This document shows, piece by piece, positions 5,826 to 7,342 of a DNA stretch of 7,342 nucleotides. The stretch lies in the NCBI GenBank assembly GCA_036276235.1, contig DATBDZ010000490.1, forward strand, positions 1 through 7,342. The letters run 5' to 3'. This DNA is from JANWHF01 sp036276235 (GTDB taxonomy: Bacteria; Planctomycetota; Phycisphaerae; Tepidisphaerales; Tepidisphaeraceae). How positions within the stretch are numbered: position 1 is the stretch's first letter; each line of letters opens with the position of its first letter. The notes under the pieces were generated by a model, which saw only the letters and a list, made by a program, of their open reading frames with translations, did not search any database and had not been told where the DNA came from. The position numbers and the translations under genes were made by a program.

Positions 5826-6068
5826 ATGGATTACAACGCAGACAGAGTCGACGACGCGGTATTGGCCCTGCTCTTCCTGACGCTGCACGACGTCAACGAA
5901 TACGGCGGCCGCGCCTGGAAAGGTCACGACTGGGGCGTGCTCGATCGGCTTCACCAAAAGGGACTGATCGGCGATCCCAGATCAAAGGCGAAATCCGTCA
6001 CGCTCAACGCGGAAGGCGTCAAAGCGGCGGAGGAAGCATTTCGCCGGCTCTTTGCGAACGACGATTAA
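5826..6068 (+). CDS. DUF6429-type small protein, winged-helix-like
   Basis: An 80-residue protein matching the pattern I know as DUF6429: MDYNxDxVDDAVLALLFLTLHD at the start (given here as a pattern), then RAWKGHDWGVLDRLHQKGLI (29-48) and KSVTLNAEGVKAAEEAFRRLF (split at 56-65 and 66-76). Function is unknown for the family. The order of helix, helix, the recognition-like stretch DRLHQKGLI, a short beta hairpin and a final helix resembles a minimal winged helix, so DNA binding or a regulatory role is possible; that is inference. The start ATG lies 3 bases after the stop of the nuclease-like gene, with no strong ribosome binding site of its own, which points to translational coupling. Its stop is only 6 bases from the stop of the convergent minus-strand gene, so there is no room for a dedicated terminator between them. 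Confidence 0.85.
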   Translation: MDYNADRVDDAVLALLFLTLHDVNEYGGRAWKGHDWGVLDRLHQKGLIGDPRSKAKSVTLNAEGVKAAEEAFRRLFANDD

Positions 6069-6074
6069 ACTGCT

Positions 6075-7127
6075 CTATCGCTCCGATCCCTTTCTCGCCT
6101 GATCGGCGAGCATCTGCTGGAGGTTCACCAACTGCTTGCTGCTGGCGGAGCCTTCGATCGCGCGGACGGCGATTTCCTGCACTTGGCCATAGCCCTTTTC
6201 GACCTGATGGAGAAGACCGGTGATTCGTTCGGACTGTTCCTTGACGATCTGCTCCAGCGAAGTGATGCGGGTGGTGAGCACGTTCCGCTCGCCGGCGAAC
6301 TCCCGTTTGGCCAGCTCTTCCCTGGATGCAGATTCCTGCTGAAGGCGCGCCGTGACTTCTTTCACTGCCTTGGCAACGGCGGCTTCGAGTTCCTTCGGGA
6401 AGGCTTCGACGCGCTGGCGCAAGGCCCCGGATTCTTCTTCGCGTGCTTTGATCTGCTGAATCCGATCCGCCAGCTCTTTCTCAGCCTGCGCCTGGTGGTC
6501 GGCCCATTCTTTTTTCGCGTTGCCCATCTCGTCGGCGAACTGGTCGCGCGCCTGCTGTTGCTCGCGCGATTGGGAGTAGCGGTATTCCTCTTTCTCTCGC
6601 TCCCGGCGCTTTTGCTCGGCGGTTTCGCGTTCCTTGGCCTCGGCATCGCGCTGCTTGCGCTCCTGCTCCCAGGCCAATCGTGTTTGCTCGATCGCCTCCT
6701 GCAACTCGACCTTTTCCTGCTCGGCTTCCCGCGCCTGTTGGTCGCGCTGGCGGTCTTGCAATTCGATCATCGCTGTCAGCGTCGAGGCGGAGCGCTGAAT
6801 CTCATAAATCTCCTTGAGCTCTTTGTCCTTCGCCGCGATGGCCCGCTGGATTTGCACGTATCGCGCCACCTGCTCTTCAAGCCGATCCGAGAGCCCGCTA
6901 AGCATGCGGCCAATGTTGGATTTAAGCTCCCCAATCGCCTGCACGACGCCGCGCTCCGCCAGCTCATCGGCCGCGGCAACGGCTTCGACGGTCGCTCGCG
7001 ATTCCAGTTTCTCCTCGGGCTTGGCCTGCGTTTCACGCCGCTCAGTTACCGATTTTTCGCTCTCTGCGAGTCCTTCAAGCATTTGCTGGCGCGCCGGTTT
7101 CTTTCTTGGTGTTGCCTTCTCAGCCAT
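6075..7127 (-). CDS. Long coiled-coil protein of unknown function, 350 aa
   Basis: A highly charged protein without signal peptide or membrane helix. A basic N-terminus (1-15) and linker lead into a conserved-looking segment, AAADELAERGVVQAIGELKS (51-70) followed by a helix to about 90. Then comes an almost unbroken coiled coil (about 95-310) rich in Glu, Arg, Gln and Lys, broken around EAFPKELEAAV (241-251). The C-terminal block GYGQVQEIAVRAIEGSASSK (312-331) ends in a short helix. I have seen proteins with the same three blocks in other environmental phyla, so the family seems real, but I know of no name or role; a structural or scaffolding part is only a guess. The ATG at 7127 has GGAGG 7 bases upstream. 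It is read in the same direction as, and just downstream of, the rRNA operon terminator, and is convergent with the DUF6429 gene, ending 6 bases from it. Confidence 0.88.
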   Translation of the reverse strand: MAEKATPRKKPARQQMLEGLAESEKSVTERRETQAKPEEKLESRATVEAVAAADELAERGVVQAIGELKSNIGRMLSGLSDRLEEQVARYVQIQRAIAAKDKELKEIYEIQRSASTLTAMIELQDRQRDQQAREAEQEKVELQEAIEQTRLAWEQERKQRDAEAKERETAEQKRREREKEEYRYSQSREQQQARDQFADEMGNAKKEWADHQAQAEKELADRIQQIKAREEESGALRQRVEAFPKELEAAVAKAVKEVTARLQQESASREELAKREFAGERNVLTTRITSLEQIVKEQSERITGLLHQVEKGYGQVQEIAVRAIEGSASSKQLVNLQQMLADQARKGSER

Positions 7128-7134
7128 AACCTGG

Positions 7135-7139
7135 CCTCC
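7135..7139 (-). promoter_or_regulatory. Ribosome binding site GGAGG for the coiled-coil gene
   Basis: GGAGG on the minus strand, 7 bases before the ATG at 7127, confirms that start. A second purine stretch (AAGGAA) lies slightly further upstream. Confidence 0.8.
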
Positions 7140-7166
7140 GTTCCTTCTGTAAACGTTCGGAAGAAG

Positions 7167-7195
7167 AGGCTACAGATTGCCTGCGGGAGTGCCAA
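7167..7195 (-). promoter_or_regulatory. Weak candidate promoter for the coiled-coil gene
   Basis: On the minus strand TTGGCA (7190-7195) and TAGCCT (7167-7172) are separated by 17 bases, the usual spacing. The -35 box is close to consensus but the -10 box matches only half of TATAAT. Some promoter is expected between the upstream terminator and the gene, and this is the best pair I see in about 145 bases. Confidence 0.25.
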
Positions 7196-7272
7196 ATCCG
7201 CAATGCGCTCGCGACGCCTTGCCCACAAAACCCTTGACCCCTGCCTTTTGCGATACCGCGAGTTGTGCGCGC

Positions 7273-7316
7273 AAAAAAGAACCCCGGCCTCTTGTAGAAC
7301 AAGAAGGCCGGGGTTC
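7273..7316 (-). terminator. Intrinsic terminator of the rRNA operon, minus strand
   Basis: GAACCCCGGCC (7279-7289) pairs perfectly with GGCCGGGGTTC (7306-7316), and CTTGT (7291-7295) with ACAAG (7299-7303) extends the stem to about 17 bp with one bulged base and a 3-base loop. Six A residues at 7273-7278 become a T-run directly after the stem on the minus strand. No T-run follows on the plus strand, so direction is clear. It sits about 10 bases after the putative 5S rRNA end. Confidence 0.92.
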
Positions 7317-7326
7317 AGTGATTAAA

Positions 7327-7342
7327 GCTGGCGGTGACCTAC
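7327..7342 (-). rRNA. rrf: 5S rRNA, 3' end only (cut by window edge)
   Basis: Read on the minus strand the last 16 bases are GTAGGTCACCGCCAGC. This fits the end of bacterial 5S rRNA, where a GAGAGTAGG stretch is followed by the 3' strand of helix I (compare GTAGGGAACTGCCAGGC in E. coli and GTAGGACGCCGCCAAGC in B. subtilis). A strong intrinsic terminator follows within about 10 bases, as expected where an rRNA operon ends. Only the 3' tail is inside the window, so the call rests on this short match plus the terminator. If right, 16S and 23S genes probably lie to the right of the window, transcribed leftward. Confidence 0.75.

Noticed and set aside
5093..6074. Integron cassette with attC site around the nuclease-like/DUF6429 pair
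   Set aside because: I see no paired GTTRRRY/RYYYAAC core sites with the attC layout; the palindromes present match the multi-hairpin repeat instead.
6183..7325. Long plus-strand open frame opposite the coiled-coil gene
   Set aside because: It is a Leu/Phe/Arg-rich mirror of the Glu/Gln/Lys-rich coiled-coil codons, with no ribosome binding site; the minus-strand gene has a good site and coherent protein.
1..7342. CRISPR array or tRNA genes
   Set aside because: No regularly spaced direct repeats of 20-40 bases and no cloverleaf with a TTCGA-type arm were seen on either strand by eye.

Overview
The window looks like chromosomal DNA from a GC-rich environmental bacterium. Lineage cannot be proved from sequence alone. 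The best guess is Planctomycetota (perhaps Phycisphaerae) or a relative, for three reasons: the fused 6+6 ABC-2 permease, intergenic palindromes of the GTGGCATGGG...CCCATG type that I associate with those genomes, and several genes that lack a clear Shine-Dalgarno site. This placement rests on memory of the families and was not tested.

Left part (1-2850). A 706-residue ABC-2 exporter permease (80-2200) begins 3 bases after a 7-base tandem repeat. A GTG-started 158-residue protein of unknown function follows (2246-2722). Its stop overlaps an 84-base relic (2722-2805) whose last 14 codons match the last 14 codons of the permease, so the unknown gene lies between two homologous permease tails. 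A second short tandem repeat (CTCCGTG x3) precedes the next gene.

Middle (2851-5291). A complete hexameric-type glutamate dehydrogenase (2851-4137) is followed by a hairpin-rich spacer, a TTG-started 259-residue protein that resembles surface-glycan-cluster proteins (4313-5092), and a second hairpin-rich spacer. The two spacers carry diverged copies of one repeat. Its stems are kept by compensatory base changes, so the structure seems to matter more than the sequence.

Right part (5292-7342). A two-gene unit encodes an orphan PD-(D/E)XK-fold nuclease-like protein (5292-5822, visibly lower GC) and a DUF6429-type small protein (5826-6068). Convergent with it is a 350-residue coiled-coil protein on the minus strand (6075-7127). 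At the right edge a strong minus-strand intrinsic terminator (7273-7316) follows what appears to be the 3' end of a 5S rRNA gene (7327-7342). An rRNA operon therefore probably ends here, transcribed leftward.

The genes do not form one pathway. The window is a patchwork of housekeeping genes (glutamate dehydrogenase, rRNA), an exporter permease and orphan accessory genes separated by repeats. The best candidates for undescribed biology are the covarying hairpin repeat, the permease-tail relic and the nuclease/DUF6429 pair.
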